A DNA stretch of 64,000 bases from NCBI GenBank assembly GCA_016744435.1, contig JADGEJ010000002.1, positions 1 through 64,000 on the forward strand, written 5' to 3'. The stretch comes from Lentibacter sp. (lineage in GTDB: Bacteria; Pseudomonadota; Alphaproteobacteria; Rhodobacterales; Rhodobacteraceae). The translations under genes and the position numbers were made by a program. Positions within the stretch are counted from its first letter, which is position 1. Each line of letters begins with the position of its first letter. Shown here one piece after another: positions 54,280 through 63,904 of this stretch. Below the pieces are notes generated by a model. The model made no database searches and had not been told where the DNA came from. It saw nothing but the letters and a program-made list of their open reading frames with translations.

Positions 54280-54932
54280 TGGTACTCTCCTGCTTCATCA
54301 AGAATCTTAGGGCGTGTCGTGGCGAAGGCAGGCTGTTGTGCTGTCCAATTTAGCCAGTTCCGAAGGGCCGGATAGTCTTGTATCATAACCGCCCCCTGAG
54401 GAGCCGCCACAAAGTAATGCAACATAGGGGCCAGCATGAAGTCTGCAATGCTGAGTGATGCTGCATTCAACACAAGCCCCTCTTGGGCGATGCCCCCAAG
54501 CGCCCCTAAGACTGGTTGTGCAGCTTTCAAGCCTGCTTCTGTGTCTGCAGAGTTATGAGCCTCCCGCTTCAGAGGGCGATATACCCCATGCGAGAACACC
54601 TGCCGCACACAGGGCCAGTAAACATACGCGCCGGCCATCTCAGCAACCTGTAGGGCGCGCGCTTGGGCTTTGGCCTCGCGTGGCATCAGGCTTGGGCCCT
54701 CAAAGGCTTGGTCAACATAGGTGAGTATGGCCAGCGTTTCATAAACGATAAAACCGCCGCATCCCAGCACGGGCACCCGCCCGAATGGATGGCGCCCCGC
54801 AAGTTGCCCCTGCCCCTCCGCGTCAAACGGGTTCAGCTCCTCATAGGCATATTCCACGCCCTTGGCCGCCAAGCCTGCTTTCGCGCACCAACTGTAAACG
54901 CTGTCTTCAAAAGCAAGCAGAGTTGGCGTCAT
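54276..54932 (-). CDS. Glutathione S-transferase family protein
   Basis: A second GST-fold protein, 218 residues, distinct from its neighbour: the N-terminal domain reads TPTLLAFEDSVYSWCAKAGLAAKG, with HPFGRVPVLGCGGFIVYETLAIL, and the C-terminal half is helical. An active-site serine or cysteine near SVYSWC is possible. It overlaps the MCC alpha gene (upstream) and the other GST (downstream) by four bases. Two different GSTs in tandem within a liu operon are uncommon. Confidence 0.82.
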   Translation of the reverse strand: MTPTLLAFEDSVYSWCAKAGLAAKGVEYAYEELNPFDAEGQGQLAGRHPFGRVPVLGCGGFIVYETLAILTYVDQAFEGPSLMPREAKAQARALQVAEMAGAYVYWPCVRQVFSHGVYRPLKREAHNSADTEAGLKAAQPVLGALGGIAQEGLVLNAASLSIADFMLAPMLHYFVAAPQGAVMIQDYPALRNWLNWTAQQPAFATTRPKILDEAGEYQ

Positions 54933-56878
54933 GCCGCGACCTCGTCCTCTTCTTCTTCAAGCCGCACAAGAGCGGCACCAGCTTCAACCTGCGCACCCGC
55001 CTCTGTGAGCACTTCGGCGATAACGCCATCACGCGCCGCCAGAAGCGCATGCTCCATCTTCATCGCCTCCAAGATAGCCAGCCTATCGCCAGCCTTCACC
55101 TCCTGGCCAACCTCAGCAAAGACAGCCTTCACAAGGCCCGGCATTGGTGCCTCGATCAAGCCCCCGCCTCCATTCGCCGAGGCATCCCGCGCCAGCGGGT
55201 CAACCACGTCAAATGCAAGGCCATACTGCGCAAAGACAAATACGCGCCCAGCACTGGCCACAACCTCTGGCGCAGGCTCTCCCGCAACCCACCAGCGCCC
55301 GCCAACCCGGCGCGCTTCCAGCGTTGCCTTTCCAAGGCGCACATCATGCGCATCAGGCCCACGGCTCAACACAATCGCATTAAACTCGTCCTCGCCGAAG
55401 CGCAGGGACACCTGCCGCTCCATCGCGCTCCAAAGGCCAAAACCAGTGTCCCAGCTTGTCTCCAACATCCCCAGCGCCGCCAAAGCGGCCAATGCGGTGT
55501 CAGCGTCACTGGGAGCTGGTGCCTTCACAAGGTCATCAAGATCACGGGCGATCAACCCTGTGTCGACTTCCCCCTTAGAGAACCCTTCATGCGCACACAG
55601 GGCTCCGAGGAAGCCAAGGTTGGTGACAGTTCCAGCCACTTGCGTTCCCGCCAATGCGGCAGACATACGGCTTAACGCCACTTCGCGGCTCGGCCCATGA
55701 GTGATGACTTTGGCAATCATCGGGTCGTAATGCGGGCTAATGCTGTCGCCCTGCCGCACGCCACTGTCGCTGCGTGCTCCAACGGGAAACTGCAAGTGCT
55801 CCAAAGTGCCCGTCGCTGGCAGAAAGCCTTTGGGCACGTCTTCCGCATAAAGACGGCTTTCAAAGGCATGGCCATTGATGCTCAACTCACCCTGCTGTTT
55901 TGGCAAAGCCTCGCCTGCGGCCACCCGCAACTGCCACTCCACCAGATCAACCCCAGTAATCGCCTCAGTCACGGGATGCTCCACTTGCAGACGCGTGTTC
56001 ATCTCCATGAACCAGAAGCCGTCAGCCCGCAGCCCATCCGAGCCATCAACGATAAACTCAACCGTGCCAGCGCCTTTATAGCCAATCGCCTCGGCGGCCT
56101 TCACGCCCGCGTCGCCCATGGCTTGACGCATCTCTTGCGTCATCCCCGGAGCTGGCGCTTCTTCGATGACTTTTTGGTGGCGGCGCTGCAACGAACAGTC
56201 GCGCTCAAACAAATGCACAGCCGTCTTACCGTCACCAAACACCTGCACCTCGATATGGCGCGGCTGGCTGACGAACTTCTCGATCAGCACGTCTTCGTTG
56301 CCAAACGATGTCTTGGCCTCGCTCTTGGCGCTTTCCAGCATGTCCATAAACTCGCTAGGCTTCTCAACAAGGCGCATGCCCTTGCCGCCGCCGCCCGCCA
56401 CGGCCTTGATCAACACCGGATAGCCAATGGCATCAGCCGCACCGAACAAATGCTCAGGCTCTTGGTTCTTGCCATGATAGCCCGGCACAACAGGCACACC
56501 GGCCTTCTCCATCAGGACTTTCGCAGCATCCTTAAGGCCCATCGCGCGGATAGCATCGGCAGATGGCCCGATAAACACCAAGCCTTCGGCTTCGACGGCA
56601 TCCACAAAGTCTGGGTTCTCACTGAGAAAGCCATAACCCGGATGGATGGCCTTAGCCCCCGTGGCCTGCGCCGCCGCGATGATAACATCGCCCTTCAAGT
56701 AGCTCTCGGCAGGCGCGTTGCCCCCGATGTGCACAGCCTCATCGGCCAGCGCCACGTGCTTGCTGGCGCGGTCGGCCTCCGAGAACACAGCGACTGTCTT
56801 CACGCCCAGCGCGCGTGCGCTTTCAATCACCCGACAGGCGATCTCGCCTCGGTTGGCTATCAGTATCTTATCAAACAT
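54929..56878 (-). CDS. liuD: Methylcrotonyl-CoA carboxylase, biotin-carrying alpha subunit
   Basis: LiuD carboxylates its own biotin, which LiuB then uses to carboxylate 3-methylcrotonyl-CoA. The 649 residues combine biotin carboxylase ([45 protein letters not shown]), a connecting BT domain, and a C-terminal biotinyl domain with the target lysine in ILEAMKMEHALL. The start at 56878 gives the family N-terminus; the longer frame to 56917 is rejected. It overlaps the ASCH gene upstream by eight bases. Partner LiuB is encoded 2 kb upstream. Confidence 0.94.
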   Translation of the reverse strand: MFDKILIANRGEIACRVIESARALGVKTVAVFSEADRASKHVALADEAVHIGGNAPAESYLKGDVIIAAAQATGAKAIHPGYGFLSENPDFVDAVEAEGLVFIGPSADAIRAMGLKDAAKVLMEKAGVPVVPGYHGKNQEPEHLFGAADAIGYPVLIKAVAGGGGKGMRLVEKPSEFMDMLESAKSEAKTSFGNEDVLIEKFVSQPRHIEVQVFGDGKTAVHLFERDCSLQRRHQKVIEEAPAPGMTQEMRQAMGDAGVKAAEAIGYKGAGTVEFIVDGSDGLRADGFWFMEMNTRLQVEHPVTEAITGVDLVEWQLRVAAGEALPKQQGELSINGHAFESRLYAEDVPKGFLPATGTLEHLQFPVGARSDSGVRQGDSISPHYDPMIAKVITHGPSREVALSRMSAALAGTQVAGTVTNLGFLGALCAHEGFSKGEVDTGLIARDLDDLVKAPAPSDADTALAALAALGMLETSWDTGFGLWSAMERQVSLRFGEDEFNAIVLSRGPDAHDVRLGKATLEARRVGGRWWVAGEPAPEVVASAGRVFVFAQYGLAFDVVDPLARDASANGGGGLIEAPMPGLVKAVFAEVGQEVKAGDRLAILEAMKMEHALLAARDGVIAEVLTEAGAQVEAGAALVRLEEEEDEVAA

Positions 56879-57296
56879 TGCTTCCTCCAAAATCTTCAAC
56901 CACGCGGAACCGCTCACACATCAGCTCCATATCGGGGTCAAACCCTCCGTTGCGGGCAAAATAGGCTTCATAGCCCTTCTGCCAGTGTTCCAAATCGCGA
57001 AACTCACCCTGAGCCGCGACAAACTCATCGTCCATATCGCTATAGCGGCGTGTTGTGACTTCAACTGTTTCCAGCATCACAGCAGGCCGCCCGTCCCACT
57101 CAAGCGCTACATCGCGCCGCCCGACTTGGGGCATCTCGTCGCCGCCCTTGCCGTAGACACGTAACGCTTCGCAGGTCGCTGTCTTCTTGCCAGCCCGCAC
57201 CAGCGCTAAAATCTCGTCGCAAAGCTTATTGCTGTCCCCAAAGCGAAACGTCTCTGCTTCTGGATTGGCATCAATGATCTCCTGTAGACTTTTCAC
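56871..57296 (-). CDS. ASCH-domain protein
   Basis: A 141-residue protein matching the ASCH fold: FRFGDSNKLCDEILALVRAGKKTATCEAL, VYGKGGDEMPQVGRRDVALEWDGRPAVMLETVEV and FRDLEHWQKGYEAYF, which I recognise as the standard YqfB-like ASCH layout. ASCH proteins are thought to bind RNA or modified nucleosides; some are N4-acetylcytidine amidohydrolases. It overlaps liuD by eight bases, an arrangement seen in other roseobacters, but a role in leucine degradation is not obvious. Confidence 0.82.
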   Translation of the reverse strand: MKSLQEIIDANPEAETFRFGDSNKLCDEILALVRAGKKTATCEALRVYGKGGDEMPQVGRRDVALEWDGRPAVMLETVEVTTRRYSDMDDEFVAAQGEFRDLEHWQKGYEAYFARNGGFDPDMELMCERFRVVEDFGGSNV

Positions 57297-57345
57297 AGCA
57301 CTCTCCCCCCCACACAGCCAATCAGGCTTTTCTTCGCATAAATAC

Positions 57346-57804
57346 TCATTTCGGCCCCTTAAAACTGCGGTAACGGTGTTTGTAGATCAAGTTGGGACGT
57401 GCGCCTTCCAATAGATAGCCCACCGCACTGCCCAGAGCGATAAGTTGCAGCAGGCCCAAGGCATTGAGAAACTCAATTCCTGTGATCAGGTTGTAAGCTG
57501 TCATAGCGAACATGATCACCACCAGGGTTACGGCGACAGGGCTTTGAAGCATTAGGCCAAGCGCCGCAAGCATCGGCACCAAGGACAAAAGCAGCGCACC
57601 GAGTTCAAAACCGTAGCTAACAAATTCGTAAAACCAAATGGCCGCACTGCCTACGAGCATCAGCACAATCGCATAGATCGGCAGGCTCAAGCCGCCCTTG
57701 GGGTGCCCGCGTGCCATCTCCCGGCTCACGTAGACCCAGCGCGCGCCAGTGACAACGTCACGTGCGCCGTAGTCAAACTTGGCCTCTTTCGGCATTTCGC
57801 TCAT
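57346..57804 (-). CDS. Small membrane protein of unknown function
   Basis: A 152-residue protein with about four transmembrane helices (residues roughly 40-60, 62-80, 83-103 and 107-128) and short polar ends: N-terminal KFDYGARDVVTGARWVYVSRE, C-terminal EGARPNLIYKHRYRSFKG. I do not recognise the family. The start at 57804 overlaps the thermonuclease stop (ATGA). A 49-base gap follows before the ASCH gene. Confidence 0.7.
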   Translation of the reverse strand: MSEMPKEAKFDYGARDVVTGARWVYVSREMARGHPKGGLSLPIYAIVLMLVGSAAIWFYEFVSYGFELGALLLSLVPMLAALGLMLQSPVAVTLVVIMFAMTAYNLITGIEFLNALGLLQLIALGSAVGYLLEGARPNLIYKHRYRSFKGPK

Positions 57805-58250
57805 CCGTCGGCTCCCAACTTGGCGCACCAGCTAATCCGGCTGCCTCCTGTGTAGGCCACGGCCAGCCCCTCTTTGATCAGCGTATCGGCAACGCCGATT
57901 CCATCAACCTTGAGCACGATCAGCTCGCGACCATACTTGTCATGCCCCTGCGTACGGTAGCTCGCCTCACCATTCGCCAGCAACCCGCGCAACCGCAAAG
58001 TCGCTTTGTCGCCCAGCGCGCGCTCCGCCTCACAGCGTGGCTGCTTGGTTTCTGGCGTATCAAAGCCCACCAACCGCGCAGTCTGCTCCTTGCCTCCACA
58101 GCGCAAAGCAACCGTGTCGCCGTCATAAACATAGCCCACTTCACACTGCCCTTCCCTGCCAACGCGCTTGTCCCACATCTGCGCCGTACTGGCCCACAGC
58201 CCCATAACCAAGAGCCATCCAATGATAACTCGTTTCCAAAATGGCCTCAC
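57801..58250 (-). CDS. Thermonuclease (SNase) family protein
   Basis: The 150 residues have an N-terminal membrane anchor or signal (RPFWKRVIIGWLLVMGLWAST) and the staphylococcal-nuclease core: YVYDGDTVAL, ARLVGFDTPETKQP and HDKYGRELIVL, i.e. the Asp, Arg, Asp, Glu and Arg positions used for Ca-dependent phosphodiester cleavage. It may act on extracellular or periplasmic DNA/RNA. I chose the GTG at 58250 because AGGA lies six bases upstream and it overlaps the previous stop (GTGA). An upstream frame to 58289 is rejected. Confidence 0.85.
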   Translation of the reverse strand: MRPFWKRVIIGWLLVMGLWASTAQMWDKRVGREGQCEVGYVYDGDTVALRCGGKEQTARLVGFDTPETKQPRCEAERALGDKATLRLRGLLANGEASYRTQGHDKYGRELIVLKVDGIGVADTLIKEGLAVAYTGGSRISWCAKLGADG

Positions 58251-58858
58251 CTTTTTTCCTTTTTCTTGGGCGTAAACACCCACAAACAAAAGATCGCCAA
58301 GCTCAGGCAGATAAGGCCGCCAAGCGCAGAGCAGATCAAGGCCTGAGCCGTAAAAATCTCTCGCTCTGTCAATAGCATAAACAACCAGACACAGATCGTG
58401 ATCGACGGGAAAGCCATGCCCGCGACAACTCCGGTTATGGAACTAAACTTCTGCCCAGTCGGGAAATCATAAAAGCTGCCTGTATTTGGCACATCAAACC
58501 GCACGACCGCGTTACCAATGGCCAAAAAGGCCGCAAAGGCGCCGAAAAGCGCGGAGAGACCTACGCCGATGCCAGCAATGCAGATCGCCTGACGCATCCA
58601 GTGAATGCTCTCAAGGGCTCCCTCAATACCCAGAGGGTCACCATTTTCGGCGGTAACAAGAGTCGCCTCAGCAGACAACGAGTACCCAAAGGACGCGAAC
58701 AAGAAACCACTGAACGCCAACATCCAGAGCAGGCGTTGATTTACCAAACCGTCTTCATGTTCGATCTGACTGCGCAAATCACGCCAGACCTGCATGTCAT
58801 GATCTTGCTTCCCAATTCGCAAAGAGCGCCGCAATTGAAACTCCCCTCGGGTTATCAT
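58247..58858 (-). CDS. Membrane protein of unknown function in the liu operon
   Basis: A 203-residue protein with four hydrophobic segments (about residues 42-62, 85-115, 143-168 and 172-195), a charged N-terminus and a very basic C-terminal tail (TPKKKEKR). No family is recognised. I chose ATG 58858 because it follows the liuB stop by ten bases; ATG 58795 is an alternative and the frame to 58903 lies inside liuB. It overlaps the thermonuclease gene by four bases. Confidence 0.65.
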   Translation of the reverse strand: MITRGEFQLRRSLRIGKQDHDMQVWRDLRSQIEHEDGLVNQRLLWMLAFSGFLFASFGYSLSAEATLVTAENGDPLGIEGALESIHWMRQAICIAGIGVGLSALFGAFAAFLAIGNAVVRFDVPNTGSFYDFPTGQKFSSITGVVAGMAFPSITICVWLFMLLTEREIFTAQALICSALGGLICLSLAIFCLWVFTPKKKEKR

Positions 58859-58868
58859 CCTACCCGCC

Positions 58869-60473
58869 TCACATCCGGAACACGCCAAAGCGTGTGTCTT
58901 CAATCGGCGCGTTCAAAGCTGCGCGCAGGCTCAACGCCAAGACTTCGCGGCTCTTGCGCGGGTCGATGATGCCGTCGTCCCAGAGCCGCGCACTTGCGTA
59001 GAGCGGGTGGGCCTGCTCTTCAAACATATCAATCGTTGGCTGCTTGAACGCGGCCTCTTCCTCGGCTGACCAAGTGCCGCCCTTGCGCTCGATGCCGTCG
59101 CGTTTGACCGTCGCCAGCACGCCCGCCGCCTGCTCGCCGCCCATCACAGAGATGCGGCTGTTGGGCCATGTCCACAGGAACCGTGGCGAGTATGCCCGCC
59201 CCGCCATGCCATAGTTGCCCGCGCCAAATGAGCCACCGACCAGCATGGTCACTTTCGGCACCTTGGTGCTGGCCACAGCCGTCACCATCTTGGCGCCGTG
59301 GCGGGCGATGCCTTCGTTCTCATACTTGCGGCCCACCATGAAGCCGGTGATATTTTGCAAGAACACCAGCGGGATCTTGCGCTGGCTGCACAGCTCGATG
59401 AAATGCGCGCCCTTCTGGGCGGCCTCGCTAAACAACACGCCGTTGTTGGCGACGATGCCAACAGGGCAGCCTTTAACATGGGCAAAGCCCGTCACCAGCG
59501 TCTCGCCATAGCGCGGCTTGAACTCGTCAAAGCGCGAGCCGTCTACCAAGCGTGCGATGACTTCGCGGATGTCGTAAGGTGTGCGCAAGTCGGCCGGCAC
59601 GACGCCGAACAGCTCGTCAGGGTCATAGGCCGGCTCTTCGCTTGTGCGCCAGTCAACGGTCAGTGGCTTTTGGCGGTTGAGATGCTCAACAGCTTGACGT
59701 GCCAGCGCCAGCGCATGTGCGTCATCTTCTGCCAAGTAGTCGGCAACGCCTGACAAGCGCGTGTGCACATCACCACCGCCGAGGTCTTCGGCGGTGACGA
59801 CCTCGCCTGTCGCCGCCTTCACCAAGGGAGGGCCCGCCAGAAAGATCGTCCCCTGCTCCTTAACGATTATGGTCACATCAGACATCGCAGGCACATAAGC
59901 GCCGCCTGCCGTGCACGAGCCCATGACAACCGCGATCTGCGGGATGCCCTTGGCGCTCATATTGGCTTGGTTGTAGAAAATTCGGCCAAAGTCGTCACGG
60001 TCGGGGAAGACTTCATCCTGCTGGGGCAGGTTCGCGCCGCCACTGTCAACAAGGTAGATGCACGGCAGCATGTTCTCTTCCGCGATCTCCTGCGCGCGCA
60101 GGTGTTTCTTTACGCTCATCGGGAAATAAGTGCCGCCTTTGACGGTGGCATCGTTACACACGATCATGCACTCCTGCCCGCTGACCAGTCCGATGCCCGC
60201 GATTACACCCGCCGCAGGGGCCGCGTTGTCATACATCCCGTGCGCGGCCGTTGCACCCACCTCAAGAAAAGGGCTGCCCGCATCAAGCAAGTTCGCAACA
60301 CGATCGCGCGGGAGCATCTTGCCACGCGACAGATGCCGCTCTCGCGAACGCTCCCCGCCGCCCAGAGCCGCCGCTTCCGCCGCCTCCTGCACCACACGCA
60401 GAGCCTCGGTGTGCCCCTCTACGTTGGCCTTGAACTGTTCGCTCGTCGGGATCGCTTGTGATTGTAGTTTCAT
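58869..60473 (-). CDS. liuB: Methylcrotonyl-CoA carboxylase beta subunit (carboxyltransferase)
   Basis: LiuB transfers the carboxyl group from biotin on LiuD to 3-methylcrotonyl-CoA. The 534 residues carry the carboxyltransferase signatures [46 protein letters not shown] (split), [15 protein letters not shown] and [14 protein letters not shown]. The specific substrate follows from family resemblance to MCC rather than propionyl-CoA carboxylases and from the liu context. It is separated from LiuD by five unrelated small genes. Confidence 0.95.
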   Translation of the reverse strand: MKLQSQAIPTSEQFKANVEGHTEALRVVQEAAEAAALGGGERSRERHLSRGKMLPRDRVANLLDAGSPFLEVGATAAHGMYDNAAPAAGVIAGIGLVSGQECMIVCNDATVKGGTYFPMSVKKHLRAQEIAEENMLPCIYLVDSGGANLPQQDEVFPDRDDFGRIFYNQANMSAKGIPQIAVVMGSCTAGGAYVPAMSDVTIIVKEQGTIFLAGPPLVKAATGEVVTAEDLGGGDVHTRLSGVADYLAEDDAHALALARQAVEHLNRQKPLTVDWRTSEEPAYDPDELFGVVPADLRTPYDIREVIARLVDGSRFDEFKPRYGETLVTGFAHVKGCPVGIVANNGVLFSEAAQKGAHFIELCSQRKIPLVFLQNITGFMVGRKYENEGIARHGAKMVTAVASTKVPKVTMLVGGSFGAGNYGMAGRAYSPRFLWTWPNSRISVMGGEQAAGVLATVKRDGIERKGGTWSAEEEAAFKQPTIDMFEEQAHPLYASARLWDDGIIDPRKSREVLALSLRAALNAPIEDTRFGVFRM

Positions 60474-60513
60474 GTTGTCTCCAGTTTGGACAAGACTTGG
60501 AATGGAATATGTA

Positions 60514-61083
60514 TCATGGCTTGCTCACTCGCCGCGCTTTCGGCCTTACGGGCGAAGGTGCATCGGCCCAGCCAAGTTCGAACGCAGGGGCGACGGCCCC
60601 CTCATCGCGCGCCAGCTGATAGGCCAGTACGGCCATCTCGACACGTCGCGTGGCCTCGCGTGCTTCGCACCACGCGCCCATAACGGGCGTGCTGCCAGCG
60701 CAATCGTCGCCCGCCGAATGCCCCACAGCCAGCGCCCTGACGGCCGTATAGAGCGCGCCCGCCGCGGCAGCGTCTTCCGGTGTAGGAAGCGTTTGCAAAA
60801 TCTCGCCGCGAAAGGCTTCCTGCTGAACGGCCAGTGCATGTTGGCAGGACAAAGGATCATCGGTGCGGTCACACAGGATGATCCCGCCAGTGCCGCAAAC
60901 CTCTATGCCACGCACATCAACATGCGGCGCAATCCCCTGATAGTGCCCCGAATGAGCGCGGGCGAGGTCTCGCTCGAAACCAGCGATTTCGGCGTTCTTG
61001 CAGCTCGCAAAGTCAGGCAATGCCTCTGGCGCCTCGGCCAGCGCGGCCCCTGCCAGAAGGACATATGCCAGCACCGCCCTCAT
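60514..61083 (-). CDS. Exported Cys-rich protein of unknown function
   Basis: The 189 residues begin with a signal peptide ([16 protein letters not shown]). The mature protein has about seven cysteines ([40 protein letters not shown]), which suggest a disulfide-rich periplasmic fold. I recognise no family. It overlaps the acyl-CoA synthetase gene upstream by four bases and lies 40 bases before liuB, so it is co-transcribed with leucine catabolism genes. Confidence 0.7.
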   Translation of the reverse strand: MRAVLAYVLLAGAALAEAPEALPDFASCKNAEIAGFERDLARAHSGHYQGIAPHVDVRGIEVCGTGGIILCDRTDDPLSCQHALAVQQEAFRGEILQTLPTPEDAAAAGALYTAVRALAVGHSAGDDCAGSTPVMGAWCEAREATRRVEMAVLAYQLARDEGAVAPAFELGWADAPSPVRPKARRVSKP

Positions 61084-62600
61084 GCGCCCTCCTCCACAGC
61101 CCGTGCCTTAAGCTCCTTGCGGATCACCTTGCCTGTCACAGTCATCGGAAGCGCGTCAACAAACGCCACTTCGCGCGGGTAGCTATAGCTCGCCAACCTT
61201 GCTTTCACCCAGTCTTGCAGCTCTTCGGCCGTGGCCTCGGCCCCGTCTTTGAGCACAACATAGGCTTTGACGATCTCGTGGCGCAAAGCGTCGGGCTTGC
61301 CGACAACGCCGACAGTGGCCACAGCCGCATGCGTCATCAGGCAGTCTTCGATCTCGGCAGGGCCAATTCTGTAGCCACCCGAAGAAATCACATCATCCTC
61401 ACGGCCCACAAAACGGATGGCATCGCCCTCCATCACGCCTTTGTCGCCCGTGACAAGCCAGTCGCCGCGAAACTTCTCGGCACTGGCCTGCGGGTTGTTC
61501 CAATACTCCAGCATCATGCTCGCCGCGCCTTTGCGCACCGCAATGTCGCCCTCAGCCCCCGTCTGGTTGCCCGCCGCGTCGATCACCCCCACGTCAAAGC
61601 CCGGCACAGCCCTGCCCGTCGCGCCGCCTGTCGGCTCAAAAAGTGCGGCGCAAGACGTCACGCACATGTTGCACTCGGTCTGGCCGTAAAACTCGTTGAT
61701 GCTAACGCCAAAAGCCTCACGGCCCCAAGCAAGCATTTCGGCTCCAAGTGGCTCTCCGCCACTGGCCACCGAGCGCAATCCCGCAATAGGCTGCTCTCCA
61801 GCCTTCAGCATTCTTAACGCTGTCGGAGGGAAAAACACATTGCGCACGCTGCCCTCATGGCAAATGCGTGCGGCCTCCTCGGCGCTAAACTTCGACAGCC
61901 GCGCAGCAACCACAGGCACACCAAGAGCAAGCCCCGGCATCAACACGTCAAACAAGCCGCCGATCCAGGCCCAGTCGGCGGGTGTCCAGATCACATCGCC
62001 CTCTTGGCCCAAGAAGTCGTGACTCATCTCAACGCCGGGCAGATGCCCTGTGAGCATCCGATGTGCGTGCAAAGCACCCTTGGGTTTGCCTGTGGTGCCG
62101 CTCGTATAGATGAGCACCGCAGGGGCTTCACTTGACGTATCAACCATCGGCACATCGCCAGTGGGCAAGTCGTAAGGCAAAACGGCTTCGGCCATGTTGC
62201 CAAGCATTGCCTCGCCTTCAGAGTCCGTCACAACTAGCTGCAAGCCACTGTCGCTAATGCGGCTCTCCAAAGCGTCCTGCTTGAATAGCTTGAACAGTGG
62301 CACAGAAATCGCCCCGATCTTCCAGATCGCGATATGCGCCGCCGCGCACCATGCGTCTTGCGAGAACAGCACGCCAACACGGTCGCCACGGCTCACCCGT
62401 TTAGACAAAGCAAACGCCAACCGGCCAGCCATCTCGGCAAGCTCGCCATAAGAGACCTCACGCCGCCCGTCAGAGAGATCAACAATCGCAACCTGCTCAG
62501 GCGGATGCGCCAAAACCTGCGCCGCCATATTCAGACGCTGGGGAATGGCCCACTCAAAGCCTTCCCTCACGTCTTCGTATGTGGCGGCGCGCGTCAGCAT
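61080..62600 (-). CDS. Acyl-CoA synthetase of the liu operon (AMP-forming)
   Basis: A 506-residue ANL enzyme: IYTSGTTGKPKGALHAHRM, YGQTECNMCV and the C-terminal TVTGKVIRKELKAR with its catalytic lysine. It may activate a short branched acid such as isovalerate or acetoacetate; acetoacetyl-CoA synthetase would fit a pathway ending in acetoacetate, but the length is shorter than typical AACS, so the substrate stays open. It overlaps liuA by one shared A-T-G-A junction at 62600 and the exported protein by four bases. Confidence 0.85.
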   Translation of the reverse strand: MLTRAATYEDVREGFEWAIPQRLNMAAQVLAHPPEQVAIVDLSDGRREVSYGELAEMAGRLAFALSKRVSRGDRVGVLFSQDAWCAAAHIAIWKIGAISVPLFKLFKQDALESRISDSGLQLVVTDSEGEAMLGNMAEAVLPYDLPTGDVPMVDTSSEAPAVLIYTSGTTGKPKGALHAHRMLTGHLPGVEMSHDFLGQEGDVIWTPADWAWIGGLFDVLMPGLALGVPVVAARLSKFSAEEAARICHEGSVRNVFFPPTALRMLKAGEQPIAGLRSVASGGEPLGAEMLAWGREAFGVSINEFYGQTECNMCVTSCAALFEPTGGATGRAVPGFDVGVIDAAGNQTGAEGDIAVRKGAASMMLEYWNNPQASAEKFRGDWLVTGDKGVMEGDAIRFVGREDDVISSGGYRIGPAEIEDCLMTHAAVATVGVVGKPDALRHEIVKAYVVLKDGAEATAEELQDWVKARLASYSYPREVAFVDALPMTVTGKVIRKELKARAVEEGA

Positions 62601-63763
62601 CAGAGATGCATGTTCACAAGTTCACGGCCAATCAGCATGCGGCGGATCTCGCTGGTGCCTGCGCCGATTTCCATCAGCTTGGCGTCGCGGAAGATGCGGC
62701 CACAGGGGTTGTCGGCCAAAAAGCCAGCCCCGCCGAAGGCCTGTACGGCTTGGTGGGCCACAACCATCGCCTCTTCCGAGGCATAGAGGCAGCAAGCGGC
62801 GGCGTCTTGACGGGTGATCTCACCACGATCACAAGCACGCGCAGCTTCGTAAACATAGGCCCGCGCCGAGTTCATCTTGGTATACATGTCCGCGACTTTG
62901 CCCTGCATCAGCTGGAAGGTGCCGATCGGCTGGCCAAACTGCTTGCGCTCGGCCATGTAGGGCATGACCTCGTCCATGCAAGCCGCCATGATGCCAGTGC
63001 CGATGCCCGCGAGCACGACGCGCTCATAGTCAAGCCCGCCCATGAGCACGCGCACGCCTTTGCCCTCTTCGCCGAGGATGTTTTCAAACGGCACTTCAAC
63101 GTCTTCAAACACCAGCTCTGCGGTGTTTGAGCCGCGCATGCCGAGCTTGTCAAAGTGGGGGCTTGTTGAGAAGCCTTTCATCGTTTTCTCGACAATGAAC
63201 GCGGTGATGCCCTTGGCGCCAGCGTCGGGGTCAGTCTTGGCATAGACAACCAAGGTGTCGGCGTCCGGGCCATTGGTGATCCAGTATTTCGAGCCATTGA
63301 GCACAAAGCGGTCGTTGCGCTTCTCGGCCCGCAGTTTCATCGAGACAACGTCAGAGCCGGCAGAGGGCTCGGACATCGCCAAAGCGCCGACATGCTCGCC
63401 CGTGAGCAGCTTGGGTAGAAAGTTCTGCTTCTGCTCATGGGTGCCGTTGATCTTGATCTGGTTTACACAGAGGTTGGAGTGCGCACCGTAAGACAGGCTG
63501 ACAGAGGCAGAGGCCCGCGCTATCTCTTCAACCGCGATGACGTGAGCGAGATAGGACATGCCCGCGCCGCCGTATTCCTCAGGAGTGGTGATGCCGAGCA
63601 GGCCCAAATCACCCATCTCGCGCCAGAGCTCGTTCGGGAATTCGTTAGATGTGTCTATCTCAGCGGCCATCGGCTTGATGCGCTCCTGCGCCCAGCGGTG
63701 TACCATCTCTTGAAGGGCGGCGACGTCTTCGCCCAAATCAAACTTCAGTGATCCCATGAACAT
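62600..63763 (-). CDS. liuA: Isovaleryl-CoA dehydrogenase
   Basis: LiuA oxidises isovaleryl-CoA to 3-methylcrotonyl-CoA, the first committed step after the branched-chain dehydrogenase. The 387 residues have the acyl-CoA dehydrogenase fold with [34 protein letters not shown] (split), the catalytic glutamate in [12 protein letters not shown] (the position characteristic of isovaleryl-CoA dehydrogenases, on helix G) and the C-terminal [21 protein letters not shown] precedes the start. It is the first gene of the operon. Confidence 0.95.
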   Translation of the reverse strand: MFMGSLKFDLGEDVAALQEMVHRWAQERIKPMAAEIDTSNEFPNELWREMGDLGLLGITTPEEYGGAGMSYLAHVIAVEEIARASASVSLSYGAHSNLCVNQIKINGTHEQKQNFLPKLLTGEHVGALAMSEPSAGSDVVSMKLRAEKRNDRFVLNGSKYWITNGPDADTLVVYAKTDPDAGAKGITAFIVEKTMKGFSTSPHFDKLGMRGSNTAELVFEDVEVPFENILGEEGKGVRVLMGGLDYERVVLAGIGTGIMAACMDEVMPYMAERKQFGQPIGTFQLMQGKVADMYTKMNSARAYVYEAARACDRGEITRQDAAACCLYASEEAMVVAHQAVQAFGGAGFLADNPCGRIFRDAKLMEIGAGTSEIRRMLIGRELVNMHL

Positions 63764-63783
63764 GAGCTTATCTCCCGATTTAT

Positions 63784-63827
63784 TGAACAGTTGTTCATTT
63801 AATACGTGAGGACTCGATTCGGATCAA
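63784..63827 (-). promoter_or_regulatory. liuA promoter with TetR-like palindrome
   Basis: On the minus strand TTGATC (63822-63827) and TATTAA (63799-63804) are exactly 17 bases apart, giving a start near 63792. The perfect palindrome TGAACA-AC-TGTTCA (63784-63797) lies over that start, as expected of a repressor operator for TetR-family proteins. LiuR (MerR) and LiuQ (TetR) are the regulators described for such operons; neither gene is seen here. Confidence 0.6.
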
Positions 63828-63852
63828 CTGTTTAGAGAGGTGTCGAGAGTTT

Positions 63853-63904
63853 TCGCTCAGCGCTGAAAGCGTTGAGCGACCAACTGGGGGACGCTGTCCC
63901 CCAG
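63853..63904. repeat. Tandem strong hairpins upstream of liuA
   Basis: A 12-bp stem TCGCTCAGCGCT/AGCGTTGAGCGA with a 3-nt loop (63853-63879, one wobble) is followed by a 9-bp perfect stem CTGGGGGAC/GTCCCCCAG (63884-63904). The second is followed by an AT-rich TACTTTTGGAAAGAAAAAG tract. It looks like a dispersed palindromic element. After it, 63948 begins a possible plus-strand frame (MYGTDFSSDDPRDERA) that runs out of the window, and the minus strand has a possible gene end at 63936; neither can be confirmed. Confidence 0.65.

Noticed and set aside
55697-57058. 453-residue open frame antisense to liuD
   Set aside because: It is the mirror of a high-GC gene with unmistakable biotin carboxylase motifs; its composition is His/Leu/Arg rich with no domain.
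59763-60461. 232-residue frame antisense to liuB
   Set aside because: Shadow of a strong carboxyltransferase gene.
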